Below are positions 34,700 to 42,759 of a DNA stretch of 64,000 nucleotides, one piece after another. Each line of letters opens with the position of its first letter. Positions within the stretch are counted from its first letter, which is position 1. Origin of the DNA: Rhodocyclaceae bacterium (GTDB taxonomy: Bacteria; Pseudomonadota; Gammaproteobacteria; Burkholderiales; CAIKXV01); NCBI GenBank assembly GCA_020248265.1, contig JADCHX010000002.1, positions 62,001 to 126,000 of the forward strand, read 5' to 3'. A program made the translations under genes and the position numbers. The notes below the pieces were generated by a model. That model saw only the letters and a program-made list of their open reading frames with translations. It was not told where the DNA came from and ran no database searches.

Positions 34700-36088
34700 A
34701 TGAAGCGATTCGTCATCTTTCTCGTGGGTCTGCTGATCATCGGCGTGGCGCTCGGCCTCGGGGCCTGGCAGACCGGACGCTGGACCCCCTTCGGCGATAC
34801 GGCCTCTGCCGGCAAGGACGGCAAGAAGGTCGCGTCAAAAGACGGCAAGGACGGCAAGGCCGGCAAGGGCAGCCGTCCTGCCGCAGTGGTACGAACCACC
34901 CGGGTCGAGGTCACGCCGATGCCGGTGGTGCTCGACGTGGTCGGCACGATCGAATCCGAACACGTGGTCGCGGTGCGGCCGCAGGTGTCGGGGCTGCTCA
35001 CCCAGGTGATGGTCAAGGAGGGCGACCGGGTACGTGCCGGACAGGTGCTGTTCCGCATCGACTCCCGCTCGTTCGATGCCTCCGTCAACCAGGCCAAGGC
35101 AGCCGTCGCGCGCGACCAGGCGAACCTGGAGCTCGCCCGCGCGAACGAGCGTCGCCTCAAGCCGCTTCTCGAGCGCGATTTCATCACCCGTGCCGAGTAC
35201 GAGACGGTGGTGGCCAACGTCGCGGCCCTCGAGGCCCAGGTCGCCGCGAACAAGGCGCAGCTCGAGCAGGTGCAGGTGCAGCTCGACTACACGTTCATCC
35301 GCGCGACCATCGACGGCCGGCTGGGTGCCCTGTCGGTCCGGGCCGGCAACCTGGTCTCGGCGTCGACCGGGTCGACCAGCGTGCCACTGGTGACCATCAA
35401 CCGCACCAACCCGGTGCTGGTCAGCTTCAACGTCGCCCAGGAGTTCCTGCCCACGGTGCGCCGCTTCCAGTCCAGCGGCGAACTGAACGTGCAGGTACTG
35501 CGCGAACAGGGCCAGGACGTCCTCGCCGAGGGCAAGCTGGTGTTCGTCGACAACACGGTGAACGCCCAGACCGGCACCATCATCATGAAGGCCCGGCTCT
35601 CGAACGACAAGGAGACGCTCTGGCCCGGCCAGTTCGTCGCCGTACGCATGGTGCTGACCACCGAACCCGAAGCGGTGGTGATCCCCGAGGCAGCGGTTCA
35701 GCCCGGCCAGAAGGGGCCGTTCGTGTACGTGTTCCAGCCGGGCGAGAACGACGCGGCCGGGCGGGCTCGGGTACAGCCGATCAAGATAGACCGCCAGCTC
35801 GGCGACCGGGTGGTGATCGCCTCCGGGCTCAAGGGTGGCGAACTGGTGATCACCGAGGTGCCGCCCGGGCTGTCGCCAGGCGCGCCGGTGCGCCTGCCTT
35901 CCAAGGGCGACGGCAAGGGCGCCGGCAAGAAGGGTGGCGAGGCCAAAGGTGGCGAAGCCAAGGGTGGCGAAGCCAGTGGTGAAGCGGCGAAAGGCGCCGC
36001 AGCGGGCGACGCACCGGCACCGGTCGGCGGCGCCGGCAAGGCAGCCGACAGCGCCACCGCGCCCCGCAAGGGCGAGCCGCAGAAGTAG
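34700..36088 (+). CDS. RND efflux periplasmic adaptor (HlyD/MdtA-like)
   Basis: A 462-residue membrane-fusion protein. It has an N-terminal anchor (about 4-24), a Lys/Gly-rich linker, the lipoyl halves (VVAVRPQVSGLLTQVMVKEGDRVRAGQ and TFIRATIDGRLG), and a coiled-coil hairpin (about 125-185). Beta-barrel and membrane-proximal domains follow. The last 60 or so residues are low-complexity Lys/Gly/Ala, including GGEAK repeats, and are probably disordered. It should link the RND pump to the TolC channel. It begins 2 bases after the channel gene, which makes coupling likely as no ribosome site is seen. Confidence 0.93.
   Translation: MKRFVIFLVGLLIIGVALGLGAWQTGRWTPFGDTASAGKDGKKVASKDGKDGKAGKGSRPAAVVRTTRVEVTPMPVVLDVVGTIESEHVVAVRPQVSGLLTQVMVKEGDRVRAGQVLFRIDSRSFDASVNQAKAAVARDQANLELARANERRLKPLLERDFITRAEYETVVANVAALEAQVAANKAQLEQVQVQLDYTFIRATIDGRLGALSVRAGNLVSASTGSTSVPLVTINRTNPVLVSFNVAQEFLPTVRRFQSSGELNVQVLREQGQDVLAEGKLVFVDNTVNAQTGTIIMKARLSNDKETLWPGQFVAVRMVLTTEPEAVVIPEAAVQPGQKGPFVYVFQPGENDAAGRARVQPIKIDRQLGDRVVIASGLKGGELVITEVPPGLSPGAPVRLPSKGDGKGAGKKGGEAKGGEAKGGEASGEAAKGAAAGDAPAPVGGAGKAADSATAPRKGEPQK
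35933..35977 (+). repeat. three 15-bp tandem repeats in the adaptor C-terminus
   Basis: Units at 35933-35947, 35948-35962 and 35963-35977 are near-identical (GGTGGCGAAGCCAAG type) and encode GGEAK, GGEAK, GGEAS. They lie inside a disordered Lys/Gly-rich tail, so length variation would be tolerated. Confidence 0.85.
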
Positions 36089-36159
36089 GATCCCGCCCAG
36101 GACGCGGCGGCGATCGCGCCGCGACGCACCCGGCGCAGGCGAACACACAGAGGTCGGCC

Positions 36160-39100
36160 ATGAGCAACAGTTCAATTTCCAGCCTGTTCATCCAGCGTCC
36201 GGTGGCGACCGCCACCCTGATGGTCGCGCTGGTTTTCTTCGGCTTCATCGGTTTCCAGAAGTTGCCGGTGAACGAACTGCCGAACGTCGACTTCCCGAAC
36301 ATCCTGGTCACCGCCGACCTGCCCGGCGCCAACCCCGAGATCATGGCGACCACCGTGGCCACCGTGCTGGAGCGGCAGTTCAGCACCATCGCCGGCGTCG
36401 ACTCGATGAACTCCGTGTCGCGCGACGGAAATACCCGGATCACCCTGCAGTTCAGCATCGACCGCGACATCGATGCCGCCGCCCAGGATGTGCAGTCGGC
36501 GATCGCCGCGGTGCAGCGGCGGCTGCCCGACGGCATGGAACCGCCGGTGATGCGAAAGCTGAATCCGGCAGATTCACCGATCCTGTTCCTCGGCTTCACC
36601 GGCGAGAACCTGACCCTGTCCAAGCTGAACGAGTTCGCGGACACCCGCATCGCGCAGCGCCTTTCGATGATCGAGGGCGTCGCCCAGGTGCAGATCTTCG
36701 GCGCACAGAAGTACGCGCTGCGCCTGTACGTCGATCCGTCCAAGCTCGCCAAGCGCAACCTGGGCATGGAGCAGGTAATCTCGGCGGTGCAGCAGGGCAA
36801 CAGCAACCTGCCCTCCGGCTCGATCGACGGCGGCGCCCGCAACTATTCGGTCAAGGTGGATGGCTCCATCGACACCGCACGCGAGTTCCGCAACGTGGTC
36901 GTCGCCTACCGCGACGGCGCGCCAGTGCGCTTCGGCGACATCGGCCGGGTGGTCGAGAGCGTCCAGAACGAACGTTCATGGACGTGGTTCAACAAGGACC
37001 GCGCGATCGTGCTCGCGATCCAGCGCCAGCCGGGGTCGAACACGGTCGAGGTGGTGCGCCGGATCAACGAGATCCTGCCCGAATTGACCACGGCCCTGCC
37101 CGCCGGCGCGAAGATGGACGTGATCTTCGACCGCTCGGTGTTCATCAAGGCGTCGATCAACGAGGTCTACAAGAAGCTGTTCATCGCCACCACCTTCGTG
37201 GTGCTGGTGATCCTGTTCTTCCTGCGCAACCTGCGCGCGACGGTGATCACCGCGACGGTGCTGCCGACCGCGATGATGGGTACCTTCGGCATCATGTACC
37301 TGCTCGGGTTCTCGATCAACAACCTGTCGCTGATCGCGATCATCCTGGCGGTCGGCTTCGTGGTCGATGATGCGATCGTGGTGCTCGAGAACATCGCCCG
37401 GCACATGGAGATGGGCAAGACGCGCATGCAGGCGGCCTTCGACGGCGCCAAGGAGATCGGCTTCACCGTCCTGTCGATGACGGTGTCGCTGTGCGCAGTG
37501 TTCCTTCCGATCCTGTTCATGGGCGGCCTGCTCGGCCGGCTTTTCACCGAGTTCGCGGTGACCGTCGGCATCGCAGTCGCGCTGTCGGGCATCATCTCGC
37601 TGTCGCTGACGCCGATGCTGTGCAGCCGCTACCTGACCACCTCGCACAGCCACCTGTTCATCTTCGAATGGTTCGAGGCCGCCTTCGAACTGAGCAAGCG
37701 CGGCTACGAGCGTTCGCTGCGCTGGGCGATGCGCCACCGAGGCCTGATGCTGCTGGTGTCCGCGCTGGTGATGTACGGCACCTACATGCTGCTGGTGGCC
37801 ATCCCGAAGGGCTTCATCCCGCGCCAGGATACCGGCGTGATCAACGTCACCACGCGCGGCCCTGAAGGCCTGACCTTCGAAGAGATGGCGCGCCGGCAGG
37901 CGCTGGTCACCGAGACCGTGCTGAAGAACCCGAACGTGGCCGGTATCCGCTCGAGCGCGGGACAGGGCTTCGGCGGCGTGCAGCAGCCGAACGTCGGTTC
38001 GATGACGGTGCGGCTGATCCCGATGAACGAGCGCGAACTGCGGGTCGACGGCGTGATCGAGCAGCTGCGTGAAGCCTTCCGTGGCCCGGCGAGCCAGGGC
38101 CTGCGGCTCTTCTTCTCCAATCCGCCGGCGATCAACCTGGGCGGCGGGGTTACCAATGCCGACTACCAGCTGGTGCTCGCCGGCTCCGACCTGCAGGCGT
38201 TGTATGGCCCGGCCGAGGCGCTCGAGGCGAAACTGCGCGAGCTGAACTCCCTGCGCGACGTGAATACCTCGATGGAGCTGCGCAACCCCCAGCTGCAGGT
38301 GCAGATCCAGCGTGACCGGGCGGCCGCGCTCGGCATCACTCCGCAGCAGATCGAGGCGGCGATGTACAACGCCTTCGGCGGGCGCCAGATCAGCACGCTT
38401 TATGGCGACACCGACCAGTACGACGTGATGCTGCAGGTAGACAAGGCGTTCCAGCAGAACATCAATGCACTGTCGATGATCTACGTGCAGAGCCCGGGTG
38501 GCGTCACCGTGCCGCTGTCGAGCGTGGCGACGATCAAGCGCGGCGTCGGGCCGATGACGGTGCAGCACTTCGGCCAGCTCGCCTCGGTCACCCTGTCGTT
38601 CAACGCAAACGCCGGCGTGTCGGTGGGCCAGGCGGTCGACGATGCGCTGCGCGTGGCCTACGAGACGGTACCGGCCGACGTCTCGGTCAACCTCGCCGGC
38701 AGCGCCAAGTTCTTCCAGGATTCGACCAAGGCCCTGCCGATCCTGCTGCTGATCACCATCCTGGTGATCTACGGCGTGCTCGCCATTCTCTACGAGCATT
38801 TCGGCCATCCGATCACCATCCTGACCGCGCTGCCGCTCGCGGGCTTCGGCGCGCTGCTCACGCTGATACTGTTCGGCTACGAGCTCAACGTGTTCAGCTT
38901 CGTCGGCATCATCCTGCTGGTGGGCCTGGTCAAGAAGAACGGCATCATGATGGTCGATTTCGCGCTGCAGCTGCAGCGCGAGCGCGGCCTCACGCCGGTG
39001 GATGCGATCGTCGAGGCCTGCGTGGTGCGCTTCCGGCCGATCATGATGACCAGCTTCGCGGCGGTGTTCGCCACGCTGCCGATCGCCATGGCGAGCGGCG

Positions 39101-39321
39101 AAGGTGCCGAGTCGCGTGCGCCGATCGGCCTGGCGGTGGTCGGCGGCCTGCTCTTCTCGCAGTTGCTGACGCTGTACGTGACACCGACCTTCTTCGTCAG
39201 CCTGGACCGCGCCACCCGGTACCTGCGCGGCGACCGGCGCAGGCCGGAAGAGGCGCACTACGTCGAGCCCGAGTCGAGAAAGAGTGCGCCATCGGTGGCG
39301 ACCGAGGGCGCGGCGAGCTGA
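36160..39321 (+). CDS. RND multidrug efflux permease (HAE1/MdtB-like)
   Basis: A 1053-residue inner-membrane proton antiporter with the 12-helix RND layout. TM1 follows FIQRPVATATLMVALVFFG. TM4 carries the paired aspartates (VGFVVDDAIVVLENI) and TM10 the lysine (LVGLVKKNGIMMVDF) of the proton relay. Two large periplasmic loops form the drug pathway. GLSLTPMLCSR-type sequence occurs here as SLSLTPMLCSRYL. AGAGG precedes the ATG. With the TolC and adaptor genes it makes a complete tripartite pump; substrates cannot be predicted. No regulator gene is adjacent. Confidence 0.95.
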   Translation: MSNSSISSLFIQRPVATATLMVALVFFGFIGFQKLPVNELPNVDFPNILVTADLPGANPEIMATTVATVLERQFSTIAGVDSMNSVSRDGNTRITLQFSIDRDIDAAAQDVQSAIAAVQRRLPDGMEPPVMRKLNPADSPILFLGFTGENLTLSKLNEFADTRIAQRLSMIEGVAQVQIFGAQKYALRLYVDPSKLAKRNLGMEQVISAVQQGNSNLPSGSIDGGARNYSVKVDGSIDTAREFRNVVVAYRDGAPVRFGDIGRVVESVQNERSWTWFNKDRAIVLAIQRQPGSNTVEVVRRINEILPELTTALPAGAKMDVIFDRSVFIKASINEVYKKLFIATTFVVLVILFFLRNLRATVITATVLPTAMMGTFGIMYLLGFSINNLSLIAIILAVGFVVDDAIVVLENIARHMEMGKTRMQAAFDGAKEIGFTVLSMTVSLCAVFLPILFMGGLLGRLFTEFAVTVGIAVALSGIISLSLTPMLCSRYLTTSHSHLFIFEWFEAAFELSKRGYERSLRWAMRHRGLMLLVSALVMYGTYMLLVAIPKGFIPRQDTGVINVTTRGPEGLTFEEMARRQALVTETVLKNPNVAGIRSSAGQGFGGVQQPNVGSMTVRLIPMNERELRVDGVIEQLREAFRGPASQGLRLFFSNPPAINLGGGVTNADYQLVLAGSDLQALYGPAEALEAKLRELNSLRDVNTSMELRNPQLQVQIQRDRAAALGITPQQIEAAMYNAFGGRQISTLYGDTDQYDVMLQVDKAFQQNINALSMIYVQSPGGVTVPLSSVATIKRGVGPMTVQHFGQLASVTLSFNANAGVSVGQAVDDALRVAYETVPADVSVNLAGSAKFFQDSTKALPILLLITILVIYGVLAILYEHFGHPITILTALPLAGFGALLTLILFGYELNVFSFVGIILLVGLVKKNGIMMVDFALQLQRERGLTPVDAIVEACVVRFRPIMMTSFAAVFATLPIAMASGEGAESRAPIGLAVVGGLLFSQLLTLYVTPTFFVSLDRATRYLRGDRRRPEEAHYVEPESRKSAPSVATEGAAS

Positions 39322-39453
39322 TCGTCGGCATCGGCCGGCGGCCGGCCGTCGTCGGCCGATCGCAGCTGTAAGGGGGCACGCGCCGGCCTAAAGGTCCGCA
39401 GCGCACGGCCGTTATACGGGAGTCACCGTTCGGTTCCTGGAGCCGCCCCGCCA

Positions 39454-40422
39454 ATGGCCGCCGCCGTCATATCCGCCCCCACCGCAGTACCGCAGGACCG
39501 CCTGGGCGACACCACGATCGAAGGTCAGCTGCTGGAAACCCTTCAGCACCAGGCCGAGTCGTTCGATCCGGCGCGATTGCCGCGTCTGTCGCCGCTCGCT
39601 GCCCGACTGTCCGGGATGGACGTGAACGACATCGGTTCGGCACGCGAGTTCTGCCGGCTGATCGAGCATGAGCCAGCGCTGGTCGCACGGCTCATCGGCC
39701 TCGCCAACTCGGTGGCCTTCGGCGTGCCCGGGCGGAGCTTCAACACGCTGGAGCAGGCCCTGACGCGGATCGGCCTGCACCAGTCGGCGCAGATCTGCTT
39801 CGCGCTGCTGTGCAACCAGGCGATGGGGACCGCTCTGGCGCCACGCTGGCGCAGCGTGCTTTGGGTGCATGCGCTGTGCACCGCCGCCACCGCGAACAAG
39901 CTGGCGCGCGAAATCGAGATCTGCGACGCGAACGACGCCTACCTGGGCGGCCTGATCTACGACATCGGGTTGATGGCGCTGGAAACGGTGCGACCGGGAA
40001 CGCTGGACGCGATCGCCGCGACGGCCGAGGCCGAGGAACGCCCGATGCGCGACGTCGAGGACGAGCGCGTCGGGGCGGCGCGCGACCATCTTTCCCGCAC
40101 GCTGCTGTCGAACTGGTCGATGCCGGCACGGATCATCGACGCGGTCAGCTGCCGCACGCTGTCCGTGATGGCCCAGGACTCGATGCCGGCCATACTCTGG
40201 TGCGCAGACCAGATGGCGCGCTCGCGCAATCTGGTCGAAGGGATATACCTCGACGAGGCGCCACCGCTGCCGCTGCACATCTGCACGCAGGCGGCACTGC
40301 CGGATGCCTTCTACGTTGTCTGCTCGCTCGCGCCGGCCGAAGCCATCAAGATCGAGGCACGCGTGGCCAGCCAGGTACAGGCGCTGCGGGCCATGGCCTC
40401 CTTGATTGCCCAGATTCGCTGA
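39454..40422 (+). CDS. HDOD-domain protein, first of two tandem paralogues
   Basis: A 322-residue protein made largely of one HDOD domain (about 45-240). Typical stretches are LPRLSPLAARLSGM, FCRLIEHEPALVARLIGLANSVAFG, TLEQALTRIGLHQSAQICFALLC, and NDAYLGGLIYDIGLMALE. HDOD proteins lack full HD phosphohydrolase residues and act as signalling scaffolds, often in c-di-GMP or chemotaxis networks. No extra output domain is present. It lies 132 bases after the efflux pump and 26 bases before its paralogue. GGAG lies 11 bases upstream, a loose spacing. Confidence 0.88.
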   Translation: MAAAVISAPTAVPQDRLGDTTIEGQLLETLQHQAESFDPARLPRLSPLAARLSGMDVNDIGSAREFCRLIEHEPALVARLIGLANSVAFGVPGRSFNTLEQALTRIGLHQSAQICFALLCNQAMGTALAPRWRSVLWVHALCTAATANKLAREIEICDANDAYLGGLIYDIGLMALETVRPGTLDAIAATAEAEERPMRDVEDERVGAARDHLSRTLLSNWSMPARIIDAVSCRTLSVMAQDSMPAILWCADQMARSRNLVEGIYLDEAPPLPLHICTQAALPDAFYVVCSLAPAEAIKIEARVASQVQALRAMASLIAQIR

Positions 40423-40448
40423 ACCCACCGAAGGACCACTGCAGTCCC

Positions 40449-41423
40449 ATGGAAGATTCGCTCGATTTCACCGTTAAGCCGCAGGCGGCGCCACCGCCTC
40501 CACCACCGCCGCCGGCTGCAGCCGGCGGCACGATGAGCAAGTTGTCCGAGCGCCTGGACTCCCTCGACCTGACTGCCCTGCCCCGGATCTCACCGGTGGC
40601 GAGCAAGCTCGCCGCGCTCAAACCGTCCGAACTGGAATCCACCAAGGTCTTCTGCGCGATCATCGAACAGGAGCCGATCTGCGTCGCCCGCCTGATCGGC
40701 CTCGCGAATTCCGTCGCGTTCGGCATCCCTGGAAAGAAGTTCAACGCCCTCGACCAGGCCGTGAACCGGATCGGGCTGGAGCGGGCTGCGCAGACGGCAT
40801 TCGGCATGCTGTGCGGGCAGGCCCTGAACAAGGGGCTGTCGCCGCAGTGGCGCGATTTCCTGTGGATGCACGCGATGGCCGTGGCCTATGGTGCGAGCAT
40901 GCTCGCGACCAAGGTCGCACCGGCCGAGCGCGCCAACGCCTACCTGGCCGGGATGATCTACGACATCGGCACGCTGGTGATCGAATGCCTGCGCCCCGGT
41001 ACGCTCGACCTGCTGCTCGAGACGGCGGTCGCACGCGAAATGAAGCTCGGGCAGGTCGAACAGGTAATGCTCGGCAAGGCCCGGCGCGCCGTGTCCACGG
41101 CACTGCTGCGCAAGTGGAGCCTGCCCGACGAGATCACTGGCGCGGTGGCCGAGCGCGAGGTCGATGTGATCGAGCCGGACTCCCTGTCGGCGATCCTCGC
41201 CGTCGCCGATGAACTCGCGCGGTCCGAGGTCGTGATGAGTGCGGTCTACGCCGACACTGCCGCGCCATTCCCGCTCGAAGCCGTCATGCTCGACTGCGTA
41301 TCCGAGCGGACGGCATCGCTGCTGTCGATCGACGCCGACGTGATCGAGACGATCGGCGAGCGGTTGTCCAACCAGGTGGTCGCGCTGCGCGCAACGGCGG
41401 AATCGTTCTCCAGCGCCGGGTAA
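40449..41423 (+). CDS. HDOD-domain protein, second tandem paralogue, with polyproline leader
   Basis: A 324-residue paralogue of the preceding gene, aligned through LPRISPVASKL, FCAIIEQEPICVARLIGLANSVAFG and NAYLAGMIYDIGTLVIE. A unique N-terminal segment contains eight consecutive prolines (about 15-22), a strong ribosome-stalling site that would depend on EF-P. The start shown is the ATG at 40449 with AAGGA 13 bases upstream. M28 (40530) after the proline run is the alternative and would remove the stall. Duplication with divergence is clear; the function is probably related to the neighbour's. Confidence 0.88.
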   Translation: MEDSLDFTVKPQAAPPPPPPPPAAAGGTMSKLSERLDSLDLTALPRISPVASKLAALKPSELESTKVFCAIIEQEPICVARLIGLANSVAFGIPGKKFNALDQAVNRIGLERAAQTAFGMLCGQALNKGLSPQWRDFLWMHAMAVAYGASMLATKVAPAERANAYLAGMIYDIGTLVIECLRPGTLDLLLETAVAREMKLGQVEQVMLGKARRAVSTALLRKWSLPDEITGAVAEREVDVIEPDSLSAILAVADELARSEVVMSAVYADTAAPFPLEAVMLDCVSERTASLLSIDADVIETIGERLSNQVVALRATAESFSSAG

Positions 41424-41454
41424 GGCCCGGCTGGCGGCGGTCCTCGCCGCACGA

Positions 41455-42759
41455 ATGAACACGGCCGATGGGCGGACTGCAGCGGGACGGGTGCGCTACG
41501 CTATCCGGATGCTGTCGCGCCCTGTCCTGCTCGCGTTCCTGCTGCCGGTGTCGGCCGCCATGGCGCTGGCGCTGTCGATCGCCACCGGTATTTCCGGTGC
41601 ACAACCGCTGCAGCCCGCCGAGACCGATCGCTGCCCCCAGCCGGGCAGCTGGCTGGCCACCACGACTTCCCCGGGCAGCAGCCGGGATGCGGCCCTGCAA
41701 CCGAGGCCAGGACCCGAACTGATTGCCGAAGCGGCACGGCGGCAGGTCGTGCTCCTCGGCGAACACCACGACAACGCCGACCACCACCGCTGGCAGTTGC
41801 AGGTACTGGCCGCCCTGCATGCGCGCCGCCCCGACATGGCGATCGGCTTCGAGATGTTCCCGCGGCGGGTGCAGCCGGCCCTCGACCGCTGGGTAGCCGG
41901 CGAACTGTCCGAAGCGGAGTTCCTGCGCCTGTCGGACTGGAACCGGGTGTGGGGCTTCGACCCGCGGCTCTACCTGCCGCTGTTCCACTTCGCCCGCCTT
42001 AACCGCATACCCATGATTGCGCTGAACGTGGAACGCACGCTGGTGCGCCAGGTCGGGGCGAGCGGCTGGGACAGCGTACCCGAGGCACAGCGCGAGGGGG
42101 TCACCCGCGCCACGCCCGCGCCAGAGGCCTACGCCGCGCAGCTGCGCAAGACCTTCGAGATGCACCTGCCGCCGCGCGCGCCGGGTGCCGCCGCGCCAGC
42201 CGACAGCGACATCCGGTTCACCCGCTTCCTAGAAGCCCAGCTCACCTGGGACCGCGCGATGGCGGAAGCCCTTGCCCACCGGGCTCGTGCATCCCCGGCA
42301 CCGCTCGTGGTTGGCGTGATGGGCAGCGGCCACCTGCAGTTCGGCCACGGCGTCCCGCACCAGTTGCGAGCCCTGGGCATCGCGGATCCTTACACGATGC
42401 TGCCGTTCGACGCAGCGCCAGGCCCGGAATGCGCAAGGCCGCCGCAGGCGTTGGCCAACGCGGTGTTCATCGTGCCCCCCGGCGCTGCGCCTGTGCCCGG
42501 TCAGCGCCTGGGCATCGCACTCTCGGGCGGCGAAGGATCACCCCGGATAGAGAAGGTCGCGCCAGACAGCCTTGCGGCGCGCAGCGGCCTGCGCGCCGGC
42601 GATCGCATCGAGCGCGTCGCCGGTGCCACTGTGCGCGCCGCGGATGACGTCACCGCTGCGGTCCGCGACCAGCCGCCCGGCACGATCCTGCCGGTCGTGG
42701 TCCAGCGCGACGGCCGCGAGATCGAGGTGATGGTGCGCTTCCCGCCACGGGCGCCATGA
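41455..42759 (+). CDS. ChaN-like haem/iron-regulated protein fused to a PDZ domain
   Basis: A 434-residue exported protein. The ChaN/Tiki-like domain (about 90-325) shows VVLLGEHHDNADHHRWQ, GFEMFPRRVQPALDRW, and VGVMGSGHLQFGHGVPHQL, with the conserved Glu/His residues of the family. A C-terminal PDZ domain (about 345-430) includes GLRAGDRIERVAGATVRAADDV. ChaN proteins bind haem, and the PDZ would mediate peptide or partner binding. The hydrophobic signal starts at M19 (41509), which may be the true start since no ribosome site is seen for either. The stop overlaps the peptidase ATG. Confidence 0.87.
   Translation: MNTADGRTAAGRVRYAIRMLSRPVLLAFLLPVSAAMALALSIATGISGAQPLQPAETDRCPQPGSWLATTTSPGSSRDAALQPRPGPELIAEAARRQVVLLGEHHDNADHHRWQLQVLAALHARRPDMAIGFEMFPRRVQPALDRWVAGELSEAEFLRLSDWNRVWGFDPRLYLPLFHFARLNRIPMIALNVERTLVRQVGASGWDSVPEAQREGVTRATPAPEAYAAQLRKTFEMHLPPRAPGAAAPADSDIRFTRFLEAQLTWDRAMAEALAHRARASPAPLVVGVMGSGHLQFGHGVPHQLRALGIADPYTMLPFDAAPGPECARPPQALANAVFIVPPGAAPVPGQRLGIALSGGEGSPRIEKVAPDSLAARSGLRAGDRIERVAGATVRAADDVTAAVRDQPPGTILPVVVQRDGREIEVMVRFPPRAP

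Noticed and set aside
36976-39258. 760-codon open frame antisense to the RND permease
   Set aside because: The RND gene is complete with proton-relay residues; the antisense frame is His/Arg-rich shadow.
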